Positions 56,743-64,000 of a stretch of 64,000 nt of DNA are shown here, one piece after another; the first letter of the stretch is position 1, and each line of letters starts with the position of its first letter. The stretch is from contig NZ_JSEH01000006.1 of assembly GCF_000801335.2 (NCBI RefSeq), positions 62,001-126,000 on the forward strand, read 5' to 3'. Both the position numbers and the translations under genes were made by a program. Below the pieces are notes generated by a model that was not told the DNA's origin, ran no database searches, and was given only the letters and a program-made list of their open reading frames with translations. The DNA comes from Desulfovibrio sp. TomC (GTDB lineage Bacteria; Desulfobacterota; Desulfovibrionia; Desulfovibrionales; Desulfovibrionaceae).

Positions 56743-57461
56743 AGGTGCCCGAACGCCTGCGCGTCTGGCAGATGGCCGGCGTGCGCCATTTCTACATCGA
56801 CCCGGATGCTGCTTTTTCTGATGCTTCGCCGGCCCAGGAGCCGGCTGTCCCGGAAGAACCCGATAGGGCCATGGGTCTGCCTTCCGCAGTGGACATGCCC
56901 CCCCAGGAGGCCACGGCCCAAGTTGCGGCAACGACCCTGTCTGCGGCCGTGGACGCTGCGGCAGCGACCCTGACCGAAGCCGCACTGTCTGTTGCCCCGG
57001 CCGCTCCCTCGCCTTCGCTTCCCGAGGATCCGTCGCAGTGGCCCGATCCCTGGCCGGCCCTTTATGCCAAGGCCCCGGCCCGGCCACGGCTGGTCATCAC
57101 CTACAGCGAACTGGGGTTTGACCTCACCGGCCAGGCCGATCCCCGGCGCGGCGGGCTGTGGCGCACCCTGCTTCGCGACCTGGATTTGGCCGGCAAAAAT
57201 GCCGTGGCATTCTGGCCCTTTGCCCTGCCTACGCACACACTATTGACAGACTTCCCGGAGCACTTCGCAGCCGGCATCAGGCGAATGGCCCCGGCGGTGC
57301 TGGCCGTCTTCGGCCCCCTGCCCCCGGCAGTGGCTCTGGCGCTTGACCAGATCGGACAGCCGATGCCCGTAATCGAACGGCTTCCCCATCCCGAAACCCT
57401 GCTTGCAAGCGACCCGGAGGCATGGAACCATGTCTGTACGACGCTTTCACCCTTTGCCTAA
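56718..57461 (+). CDS. Unknown protein between coaBC and nfeD
   Basis: 247 residues. ATG 56718 lies inside the end of coaBC, and its stop lies inside nfeD (32-base overlap), so it belongs to the same transcript. A low-complexity Ala/Pro stretch (about 35-110) divides a short N-terminal helix from a compact C-terminal domain starting RLVITYSELGFDLTG. No family recognised; no membrane span. Confidence 0.72.
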   Translation: MGLLDSLLEVPERLRVWQMAGVRHFYIDPDAAFSDASPAQEPAVPEEPDRAMGLPSAVDMPPQEATAQVAATTLSAAVDAAAATLTEAALSVAPAAPSPSLPEDPSQWPDPWPALYAKAPARPRLVITYSELGFDLTGQADPRRGGLWRTLLRDLDLAGKNAVAFWPFALPTHTLLTDFPEHFAAGIRRMAPAVLAVFGPLPPAVALALDQIGQPMPVIERLPHPETLLASDPEAWNHVCTTLSPFA

Positions 57462-58779
57462 GTTCTGCTGCCGCTTCTTTTTTCTTGTTCTCGCAACACT
57501 TCTGCTGGCCGGGCAAGCCCAGGCGACGACAGTTCTCGAAGCCCGGCTGGCTGCGGCCATCAGCCCGGCCCAGGCCGACATGCTGGATAACGCCCTGCGC
57601 GCCGCTTCCGGCAAACACGCCGACCTCCTGCTCCTCACCCTCGACACCCCGGGCGGCAGCATCGAAGTCATGCGGCGCATGGTCGGCTCCATCCTAAACG
57701 CCACGGTGCCAGTGGTGGTCTATGTGGCCCCAGGCGGGGCGCGGGCGGCCTCGGCCGGCGTCTTTCTGGCGGCGGCGGCCGATGTGGCCGTCATGGCCCC
57801 CCAGACCACCATCGGCGCGGCCTCGCCCATTGCCCCGGGCGGCGAGGATTTGCCCAAGACGGCTGACAAGAAAGTCCGAAACGACCTGCAAAGTCTGGTG
57901 CGCGGGCTGGCCGACAAACACGGCCGCAACGTCAACTGGTACAAGCGCTCGGTGGAAGAGGCCGCCAGCCTGACCGCCGCCGAGGCCGTGGCCGAACGGG
58001 TGGTGGACTTTATTGCCGTGGATGCGCGCGACCTGCTTGTCCAGCTGGGCAAGCGCGGCCTGCCGACCGCTGCCGGGCTGGTCCGCTTCGACGGCCAGAG
58101 CGCCGGTATCGAGGCCTACGACCCCGGTCCCTGGTATAGTCTGCTTTCCTGGCTGCTCGACCCCCAGATCGCCTATGTGCTGCTGCTTATTGGCGTGGCC
58201 GGCGTCTTTTTCGAGCTGATCACCCCTGGGGCCATTTTGCCCGGCGTGGTCGGCGGCCTGGCCCTTATTTTGGCCCTGTACGCCCTGTCGGTCCTGCCGA
58301 CCAACGCAGCCGGCCTGCTGCTCTTGCTCGGAGCCGGCGTGCTGTTTCTGCTGGAACTGCATATCACCAGTTTTGGCCTGCTGAGCCTGTCTGGCGTGGC
58401 GGCCCTTCTTTTCGGGTCCCTGCTGCTGTTTCGCCTGGACGGCCAGACCGCCCTGCCGCTGCGCCTTATCCTGCCCACCGTGGCTGGCGTCTCGGCCTTG
58501 CTGCTCGGGGCTGGCTGGCTGTTGGCCAAAGCCCAACGGCAAAAGCCCAGGTCCGGGGTTGAAGCGCTCATCGGGCAAACGGCTCTGGTGCGCCGCTGGG
58601 AAGGCGACGCCGGGAAGGTGTTTGTACACGGGGAGATCTGGAACGCCCGGTTTTTCTCCAAGCAGCGTCCGGCTTCCCCCCTGGTTGCGGGCCAGGACGT
58701 GCGCATAGAAGCGGTCCAGGATTTCGTGTTGCTCGTAGCCGCCAACCCGTCGCCTCCAGGCGACGACCGGCAAGCGTAA
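57430..58779 (+). CDS. NfeD family membrane serine protease (ClpP class)
   Basis: 449 residues from ATG 57430 (GGAGG upstream). A signal helix (about 18-35) precedes a ClpP-like protease domain with the serine in [13 protein letters not shown], then four membrane helices (about 235-365) and a C-terminal OB-fold NfeD domain. It forms the classic pair with the slipin gene 22 bases downstream; the partners are known to cooperate in membrane quality control. Confidence 0.93.
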   Translation: MSVRRFHPLPKFCCRFFFLVLATLLLAGQAQATTVLEARLAAAISPAQADMLDNALRAASGKHADLLLLTLDTPGGSIEVMRRMVGSILNATVPVVVYVAPGGARAASAGVFLAAAADVAVMAPQTTIGAASPIAPGGEDLPKTADKKVRNDLQSLVRGLADKHGRNVNWYKRSVEEAASLTAAEAVAERVVDFIAVDARDLLVQLGKRGLPTAAGLVRFDGQSAGIEAYDPGPWYSLLSWLLDPQIAYVLLLIGVAGVFFELITPGAILPGVVGGLALILALYALSVLPTNAAGLLLLLGAGVLFLLELHITSFGLLSLSGVAALLFGSLLLFRLDGQTALPLRLILPTVAGVSALLLGAGWLLAKAQRQKPRSGVEALIGQTALVRRWEGDAGKVFVHGEIWNARFFSKQRPASPLVAGQDVRIEAVQDFVLLVAANPSPPGDDRQA

Positions 58780-58801
58780 CCGCTTTTGCCAGGAGGTTTC
58801 C

Positions 58802-59665
58802 ATGTTCGGTTTCATTCCGCTCATTGTCATCGTGGTCTTTTTGTTAATGGCCTCCCTGCGGGTGCTCAATGAATACGAGCGCGGGGTGGTTTTTCGCCTC
58901 GGCCGGATCATCGGGGCCAAGGGACCGGGATTGATCCTGCTTTTTCCGATCATCGACCGCATGACCAAGGTGTCGCTGCGCACCTTTGCCCTGGACGTGC
59001 CGCACCAGGACGTCATCACCAAGGACAACGTCAGCATCAAGGTCAATGCCGTGGTTTATTTCCGGGTGGCCGAGCCGATCAAGGCCATTTTGGAGGTGGA
59101 GGACTACATGTACGCCACCTCCCAGATTTGCCAGACCACGTTGCGCAGTGTCTGCGGCGGGGTGGAGCTCGACGAGATCCTGGCCCACCGCGACAAGGTC
59201 AATGAACAGGTGCAGACCATCCTCGATACCCACACCGGGCCTTGGGGCATCAAGGTGGCCAATGTGGAACTCAAATATATCGACCTGCCCCAGGAGATGC
59301 AGCGGGCCATGGCCAAACAGGCCGAAGCCGAGCGCGAACGCCGGGCCAAGATCATCAATGCCGAGGGAGAATTCCAGGCCTCAGCCAGACTTGCCGAAGC
59401 GGCCGAGATCATAAGCGCCCGTCCCGAAGCCATGCAGCTGCGCTACCTGCAAACCATCCGGGAGATGGCCTCGGAAAGTCAGGCCACGACAATTTTGCCC
59501 ATCCCACTTGATTTTATCCGCTCTTTTTTTCATGGTCCGAGCCACGCCGCAGTGGCGACCGCATATGGCCAGTCCGCGGTCCCTTCGGCTAAGGCCCGGG
59601 ACGTGCAACGCAATGACGACCCGGCATCACCCGGAGCAGTGGAGGCGTCCCGGAACGACGCATAG
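58802..59665 (+). CDS. Slipin (SPFH/stomatin-like protein)
   Basis: 287 residues, AGGAGG before the ATG. N-terminal membrane hairpin (1-20), SPFH domain ([18 protein letters not shown]), coiled coil with Glu/Ala/Arg repeats ([20 protein letters not shown]), variable tail. Partner of the NfeD protease. Confidence 0.95.
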   Translation: MFGFIPLIVIVVFLLMASLRVLNEYERGVVFRLGRIIGAKGPGLILLFPIIDRMTKVSLRTFALDVPHQDVITKDNVSIKVNAVVYFRVAEPIKAILEVEDYMYATSQICQTTLRSVCGGVELDEILAHRDKVNEQVQTILDTHTGPWGIKVANVELKYIDLPQEMQRAMAKQAEAERERRAKIINAEGEFQASARLAEAAEIISARPEAMQLRYLQTIREMASESQATTILPIPLDFIRSFFHGPSHAAVATAYGQSAVPSAKARDVQRNDDPASPGAVEASRNDA

Positions 59666-59730
59666 CGTCGCTCCTTCCCGAGCAGGCCATACCGGCCTTC
59701 GGGTCCGATTTACCGCTACCCAAAGGAATC

Positions 59731-60738
59731 ATGAATATCCTTGTCACCGGCGCCGCCGGATTCATCGGCTTCCATCTGTGTCGCCGTTTCTTGTCCATGG
59801 GTTTTACCGTTACCGGACTGGACAACCTCAACCCCTATTATTCCGTGGCCCTCAAAAAGGACCGCATCGCCTTGCTCTCGGCGGACGCCAAGTTTCGGTT
59901 CGTCCAGGAGGACATGGTTGATCGGGCCGCCATGGACCGGCTCTTCGACGCCGGGGGCTTTAACTATGTGGTCAATCTGGCGGCCCAGGCCGGCGTGCGC
60001 CACAGCTTAAGCCACCCCGAAGACTATATAAATGCCAATATCATTGGCTATTTCAATATCTTGGAGAACTGCCGGCAGCACAAGGTGGACCATTTCGTCT
60101 TTGCCTCGTCCAGTTCGGTCTACGGACTCAACACCAAGATGCCTTTTTCGGTCCACGACAACGTGGACCACCCGATAAGCCTCTATGCCGCCTCAAAAAA
60201 GTCCAACGAGTTGATGGCCCATTCCTACAGCTATCTGTTCGGGCTTCCCTGCACCGGACTGCGCTTTTTTACCGTCTACGGTCCTTGGGGCCGGCCGGAC
60301 ATGGCCCTGTTCCTGTTTGCCAAGGCCATCATGGAAGGCAACCCGATCCAGGTCTTCAACCACGGCCAGATGGAGCGCGATTTCACCTACATTGACGACA
60401 TCGTCGAAGGTGTAGTGCGGGTGACGCAAAACATTGCCGCGCCCAATCCGGCCTGGAATCCGGCTTCGCCTGATCCGAGCAGCAGTGTTGCGCCGTATCG
60501 CCTCTACAACATTGGCAACAACAACAGCGTCACTTTGCTTGAGTTCATAGAAGCCATCGAAGAGGCCTTGGGCAAGCAGGCTGTGAAAGAGTTTTTGCCC
60601 CTGCAACCGGGCGATGTTCCAGCCACCTGTGCCAACATTGACGACCTGATCAATGCCGTCGGCTTCAAGCCCGCAACGGACATCAAGACCGGGATTGCCA
60701 ATTTTATTGCCTGGTATCGTGAGTATTATCATCAATAG
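59731..60738 (+). CDS. NAD-dependent sugar-nucleotide epimerase (UDP-glucuronate 4-epimerase type)
   Basis: 335 residues, AAGGA before ATG 59731. Rossmann motif GAAGFIGFH (7-15), catalytic YAASK, and the family stretch VVNLAAQAGVRHSL and TVYGPWGRPDMALF that marks UDP-glucuronate 4-epimerases. It would supply UDP-galacturonate for surface polysaccharide. Confidence 0.9.
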   Translation: MNILVTGAAGFIGFHLCRRFLSMGFTVTGLDNLNPYYSVALKKDRIALLSADAKFRFVQEDMVDRAAMDRLFDAGGFNYVVNLAAQAGVRHSLSHPEDYINANIIGYFNILENCRQHKVDHFVFASSSSVYGLNTKMPFSVHDNVDHPISLYAASKKSNELMAHSYSYLFGLPCTGLRFFTVYGPWGRPDMALFLFAKAIMEGNPIQVFNHGQMERDFTYIDDIVEGVVRVTQNIAAPNPAWNPASPDPSSSVAPYRLYNIGNNNSVTLLEFIEAIEEALGKQAVKEFLPLQPGDVPATCANIDDLINAVGFKPATDIKTGIANFIAWYREYYHQ

Positions 60739-60817
60739 GATTGACAGGAGTGGGAGGGTCCTCTAATCGGGCCTTTTAGGAAAAATCTGTAACCCGCCTC
60801 AAGGACGGACTGCGGTA

Positions 60818-61108
60818 ATGGAATTCAAGACCACGAAACGTGATCTCGAAGAGGTTTTTGCCACCCTTCAGAGTCAGGTTGAAGACGCTGCCCTGCCAGA
60901 TGAGGCGTTGGTGAATCGTCTGGCCCGTCTCGCCCGCAAACTGCACCAGATGGCCGACGAGGCCTGGATGGACGAGGCGGAGGATTTTTCCCACCTCGCC
61001 GGGCAGTTGCTCAATGCTGTTAAAAAGAACGATGTGGAAGGGTGTGTGATGATTATGGAATCACTCCGTGACGCCCAGACCTTTTGCCATCGGACCTTTC
61101 GCGATTAA
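60818..61108 (+). CDS. Small helical protein upstream of parS-parA
   Basis: 96 residues. All-helical and acidic, with no cysteine cluster (two Cys) or membrane span. Similar short helical proteins occur in other deltaproteobacteria; function unknown. A perfect TTGACA (60741-60746) lies 70 bases upstream. Parallel to parA, with parS between them. Confidence 0.72.
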   Translation: MEFKTTKRDLEEVFATLQSQVEDAALPDEALVNRLARLARKLHQMADEAWMDEAEDFSHLAGQLLNAVKKNDVEGCVMIMESLRDAQTFCHRTFRD

Positions 61109-61121
61109 GCCGCTGTCCCCC

Positions 61122-61137
61122 TGTTTCACGTGAAACA
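61122..61137. promoter_or_regulatory. parS: parS centromere site
   Basis: TGTTTCACGTGAAACA, an exact match to the bacterial parS consensus, 55 bases before the parA start. ParB binds it as a clamp loader for chromosome segregation. Confidence 0.95.
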
Positions 61138-61192
61138 TCGGGAGAGGCGCGTCTCGACCGTTGCGGGACGTATCCGGCCAAGGAGATGCGTC

Positions 61193-61963
61193 ATGGCTCG
61201 TGTCATCGTGATCGCCAACCAGAAAGGCGGCGTGGGCAAAACCACGACAGCCGTTAATCTGGCCGCTTCACTGGCGGTGATGGAAAAAAAAACCCTGCTG
61301 ATCGACTGTGATCCCCAGGCCAACGCCAGCAGCGGCCTGTCCATCTATCAGGACCAGATCACCGAAAATCTCTACTCGGTCCTGTTTGATCCCCAAAACG
61401 CCCGCAAGGCCTTTGTCGGCACGGAACTGCCGTTTTTGACCGTGCTGCCCTCAGCCCCGGATCTGGTGGCCGCCGATATCGAATTGGTGGGCAAGCCGGG
61501 TCGGGAATTTTATCTGCGCACTCTGATTGAAGGGGTCGCTGACGAGTTCGACTACATCCTGCTCGATTGTCCGCCCTCGCTCGGGCTGGTGACGCTCAAC
61601 GCCTTGTGCGCGGCCACGGAAATGCTCGTGCCGCTCCAGTGCGAGTACTACGCCCTGGAAGGCATTGCCCAGTTGCTGCGGACCTACGATCAGGTGCGCA
61701 AACGCCTCAACCCCAGGCTCAAGCTCCTTGGCGTGGTCCTGACCATGTACGACGGCCGCAACAAGCTCAATCGCCACGTCAAACGGGAAGTCTGGAAATG
61801 CTTCCCCAAGCTCTATTTCCAGACGCTCATTCCCCGCAATATTCGTCTGTCCGAAGCCCCGAGCTACGGCAAGCCCGTGCTCACCCACGACGTCAAATCG
61901 CGCGGGGCCGAAGCCTATCTGTCCCTGGCCCAGGAAGTCGTGCGGCGGCAGACAGCGGCCTGA
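61193..61963 (+). CDS. parA: Chromosome-partitioning ATPase ParA/Soj
   Basis: 256 residues from ATG 61193 (AAGGAG upstream). Deviant Walker A KGGVGKTTT at 11-19 with the signature lysine, DCDPQAN and DCPPSLG. Works with ParB and parS for origin segregation. A bidirectional terminator follows. Confidence 0.96.
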   Translation: MARVIVIANQKGGVGKTTTAVNLAASLAVMEKKTLLIDCDPQANASSGLSIYQDQITENLYSVLFDPQNARKAFVGTELPFLTVLPSAPDLVAADIELVGKPGREFYLRTLIEGVADEFDYILLDCPPSLGLVTLNALCAATEMLVPLQCEYYALEGIAQLLRTYDQVRKRLNPRLKLLGVVLTMYDGRNKLNRHVKREVWKCFPKLYFQTLIPRNIRLSEAPSYGKPVLTHDVKSRGAEAYLSLAQEVVRRQTAA

Positions 61964-62022
61964 TCGGTTGCTGCCCGGCCCGCGTCTTTCCCAAGGCTCG
62001 GCACCTTTCCCCCCGCACCATC

Positions 62023-62058
62023 AAAAAAGCCGCCGGCATCACTGCCGGCGGCTTTTTT
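62023..62058. terminator. Bidirectional intrinsic terminator between parA and orf143
   Basis: AAAAAA-GCCGCCGGCA-TCAC-TGCCGGCGGC-TTTTTT: a perfect 10-bp stem with A- and T-runs on both sides, so it ends both the plus-strand parA transcript and the minus-strand orf143 transcript. Confidence 0.95.
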
Positions 62059-62075
62059 GTCGGTGCAGGGGGAGA

Positions 62076-62507
62076 TCAGCCCTTGTCAATGTAGGGCTTG
62101 CACTCGACGGTCAGATGCTTTTTGAAATGCTTCTTGAGCACCAGGGCCTTGCAGGCGGCGCATTGGAAGGTTACCAATCCACCGAGGTTGGCGTTTCGCA
62201 GGCGAAAAACCCGCGGCTCGTCGGCCCGCCAATCCTCGGTCTTGGCGCCGCAACAGTCGCAGTGCACGTCGTAGGCCGGGGGATAGGTGAAATCCCAATA
62301 GGCCAAAAGCGTTTCCCACTCGGCGATAGGTTCGGGCCGCTCCTCGGGTTCGGGCCGACAGGCCGGATCGAGAACATAGAGCGCTCGCAGCAGCTCCGGC
62401 AGCACGGCCTCGTGGCACTTGGCCCACAGTTCGGGGCTGATACGCACGCCGCGCGGCGTGCCGGCGGCGTCAAAGAGTTCCAGGAAATGGGGCGAAATGG
62501 GCGGCAC
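62076..62507 (-). CDS. Unknown protein with cysteine pairs (possible zinc ribbon)
   Basis: 143 residues from GTG 62507 (AAGGAG upstream). The C-terminal half has VHCDCCGAK and, about 40 residues on, FQCAACKA: two Cys pairs consistent with a zinc ribbon. It lies on the opposite strand between parA and parB, so it interrupts the usual parAB operon. Function unknown. Confidence 0.75.
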   Translation of the reverse strand: MPPISPHFLELFDAAGTPRGVRISPELWAKCHEAVLPELLRALYVLDPACRPEPEERPEPIAEWETLLAYWDFTYPPAYDVHCDCCGAKTEDWRADEPRVFRLRNANLGGLVTFQCAACKALVLKKHFKKHLTVECKPYIDKG

Positions 62508-62643
62508 GGATGGCTCCTTGGCTGGCGGCGGACACGACCGGATGGATCGCGGCGGCCATTGAAAAAGAATCGAAACAGGGTAACCCTCAAGACGGAAGCG
62601 CCACGGGCGTCGTCCGAAAACTACGATAAGAAGGAATGCATCC

Positions 62644-63576
62644 ATGGCGCAAGCCCAAAAAGGATTGGGCCGGGGGCTTGAGGCCCTGCTCGGCGGTTTT
62701 GGGGAAGAGCGGGAGACCGACAACGCCGTCCTGGTCCTGCCCCTGGAGGGCGTCCGGGCCAATCCCGACCAACCCCGGCGCGCGTTTTCCGACGAGGCCT
62801 TGGCCGAACTGGCGGATTCCATCCGCGAGCAGGGGTTGCTGCAGCCGGTGTTGGTGCGACCGGTTTCGGGACACGGCCCGGCCAGCTACGAAATCGTGGC
62901 CGGCGAGCGGCGCTGGCGGGCCGCCCGGCTGGCCGGGTTGACGGAAATTCCGGTGCTGGTGCGCCAGGTGGATGAGGAAACCGGCTTTGCCCTGGCCCTG
63001 GTGGAGAACCTCCAGCGCGAAGACTTAAATCCCATGGAAGAGGCGGCCGGCTACCAACAGTTGGTCAACCGCTACGGCCTGAGTCAGGACGCCGTCGCCA
63101 AAAAAGTCGGCAAAAGTCGCTCCGCCGTGGCCAACGCCCTGCGGCTCAACGCCCTGTCCGAACCCATCCGGACCGATCTGGCCGAAGGCCGGCTGACGGC
63201 CGGCCATGCCCGGGCCTTGCTGGCCTTGCCCGAGGGCGATTTGCGCGAGGCCCTGTGGCGGCGCATCGTTGACGACGGACTCAGCGTCCGCGAGGCCGAG
63301 GCGGCTGCCGGCTATGCCAAGGCCCACGGCTGCCTGCCCGAGGCCGGGGCCGGGCCGGCGGCGGAAAACAGCCGCAAACCCGCAGCCAAACCGGCCGTGG
63401 ACGGCCGTCTGGTCAGTCTCGAAGCCCTGCTGACCGAACGGGCCGGGGTGCTGGTCAAAACCGCCGGCACGGCCGAACACGGCCGATTGACCTTCCACTT
63501 CAGTTCCCGCCGCGAACTGGAGGGGCTGCTTGAGCGCTTCAATCTCCAGCCGGCCGCTCTGGGAGACGAGGTGTGA
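62644..63576 (+). CDS. parB: Chromosome-partitioning protein ParB/Spo0J
   Basis: 310 residues. CTPase N-domain with GERRWRAARLAG (87-98) and ENLQREDLNPMEEA, central helix-turn-helix (VAKKVGKSRSAVANALRL) that reads parS, and C-terminal dimerisation segment. It shares GTGA with the next gene. Confidence 0.96.
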   Translation: MAQAQKGLGRGLEALLGGFGEERETDNAVLVLPLEGVRANPDQPRRAFSDEALAELADSIREQGLLQPVLVRPVSGHGPASYEIVAGERRWRAARLAGLTEIPVLVRQVDEETGFALALVENLQREDLNPMEEAAGYQQLVNRYGLSQDAVAKKVGKSRSAVANALRLNALSEPIRTDLAEGRLTAGHARALLALPEGDLREALWRRIVDDGLSVREAEAAAGYAKAHGCLPEAGAGPAAENSRKPAAKPAVDGRLVSLEALLTERAGVLVKTAGTAEHGRLTFHFSSRRELEGLLERFNLQPAALGDEV

Positions 63577-64000
63577 ATGCCGCTTCGGACCTGCCCCGTT
63601 TGGCCGACGCCCTGACCCGGGCGGCCAAACGGCCCATCGTGGTCGTGGGCGACAGCATGCTCGACCACTATCTCATGGGCGAGGTGAGCCGTATTTCCCC
63701 GGAAGCGCCTGTACCGGTGGTGCGGGTGGGCAGCGAGCGCCATCTGGCCGGCGGGGCCGGCAACGTGGCCCGCAACATCGCTGCCCTGGGCGGGAAACCG
63801 GTTTTGGTGTCGGCCACGGGCGATGACGACGCCGGGAGTATGTTGGCTGCGCTTCTGGAGCACGAAGGCATCGAGGCTTTGCTCGTGCGCGACCGCACCA
63901 GGCCGACCACCATCAAGACGCGCATCATCGCCCAGAACCAGCAGGTGGTGCGGGTGGACCGCGAATCCGACGCCCAACTCTCCGATCGGGCGCGCCAGGG
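63573..64000 (+). CDS. D-glycero-beta-D-manno-heptose-7-phosphate kinase, N-terminal part (cut by window end)
   Basis: 142 codons visible from GTG 63573. PfkB-type kinase: VVVGDSMLDHYLMGEVSRIS, then LAGGAGNVARNIAALGG and TTIKTRIIAQNQQVVRVDRE, the RfaE/HldE kinase pattern of LPS-heptose synthesis. Overlaps parB by four bases. Whether an adenylyltransferase domain follows is outside the window. Confidence 0.92.
   Translation, partial: MNAASDLPRLADALTRAAKRPIVVVGDSMLDHYLMGEVSRISPEAPVPVVRVGSERHLAGGAGNVARNIAALGGKPVLVSATGDDDAGSMLAALLEHEGIEALLVRDRTRPTTIKTRIIAQNQQVVRVDRESDAQLSDRARQ

Overview
The window is a high-GC chromosome segment that reads as a sulfate-reducing deltaproteobacterium of the Desulfovibrionaceae, closest in gene content to the Solidesulfovibrio (Desulfovibrio) fructosivorans/magneticus group. 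The basis for this is an Hnd-type NAD(P)-linked [FeFe]-hydrogenase operon, a DUF39-type homocysteine synthesis gene, and a dnaA-dnaN-gyrB-gyrA block. The taxonomic call is inference; no rRNA or tRNA gene was seen.

Layout. 0-3.5 kb: end of hndB, then hndC and hndD (soluble multisubunit hydrogenase). 3.9-8.4 kb: an aspartase-family gene, an unknown orf, and the H-cluster maturases hydE and hydF. 8.6-9.3 kb: a MntA/HepT (nucleotidyltransferase/HEPN) toxin-antitoxin pair. 9.25-12.4 kb (minus): a periplasmic-binding lipoprotein paired with a sensor kinase. 12.5-20 kb: an rRNA-type methyltransferase, a 51-residue membrane protein, an Obg GTPase with an unusual acidic insertion, a candidate small RNA, a sigma-54 response regulator and a paralogous EF-G. 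20-23.4 kb: a three-gene operon (ParB-like, SPL-family radical SAM, unknown) and a lipoprotein. 24-27.6 kb: accessory regulators and membrane proteins. 27.7-29.5 kb: an AT-richer two-gene island, ABC-type ATPase plus TOPRIM-like DUF4276, which resembles a split OLD-type defence system. 29.6-33.8 kb: topA, era and a YggS-family gene. 33.8-36.4 kb: flagellar fliL-N-O-P-Q. 36.5-43.6 kb (minus): fmdB-like/purB, then pyrE, an L,D-transpeptidase with NTF2-like repeats, a coiled-coil membrane protein and a TIM-barrel protein. 43.7-45.8 kb (minus): a glycosyltransferase and the DUF39 gene. 46-53.7 kb: dnaA, dnaN, gyrB, gyrA. 53.7-60.7 kb: TPR lipoprotein, PilZ protein, coaBC, unknown, NfeD protease, slipin and a nucleotide-sugar epimerase. 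60.8-64 kb: a small helical protein, a perfect parS site, parA, a Cys-rich orf, parB and the start of a heptose-7-phosphate kinase. The replication and parABS genes indicate the neighbourhood of the chromosome origin, although I could not identify oriC itself.

The most striking non-coding structure is a dispersed family of GC-rich palindromic elements. Eleven genes have a copy directly after their stop codon, in the same orientation as the gene. A constant leading box (GCCTCCGGCGGCC) is followed by hairpins whose arms differ between copies but stay complementary. In one case the element has been absorbed into the coding end of the aspartase gene. The strongest candidate novel systems are this element family, the ATPase/TOPRIM island, the small RNA candidate upstream of obg, and the ParB-like/SPL radical SAM operon.
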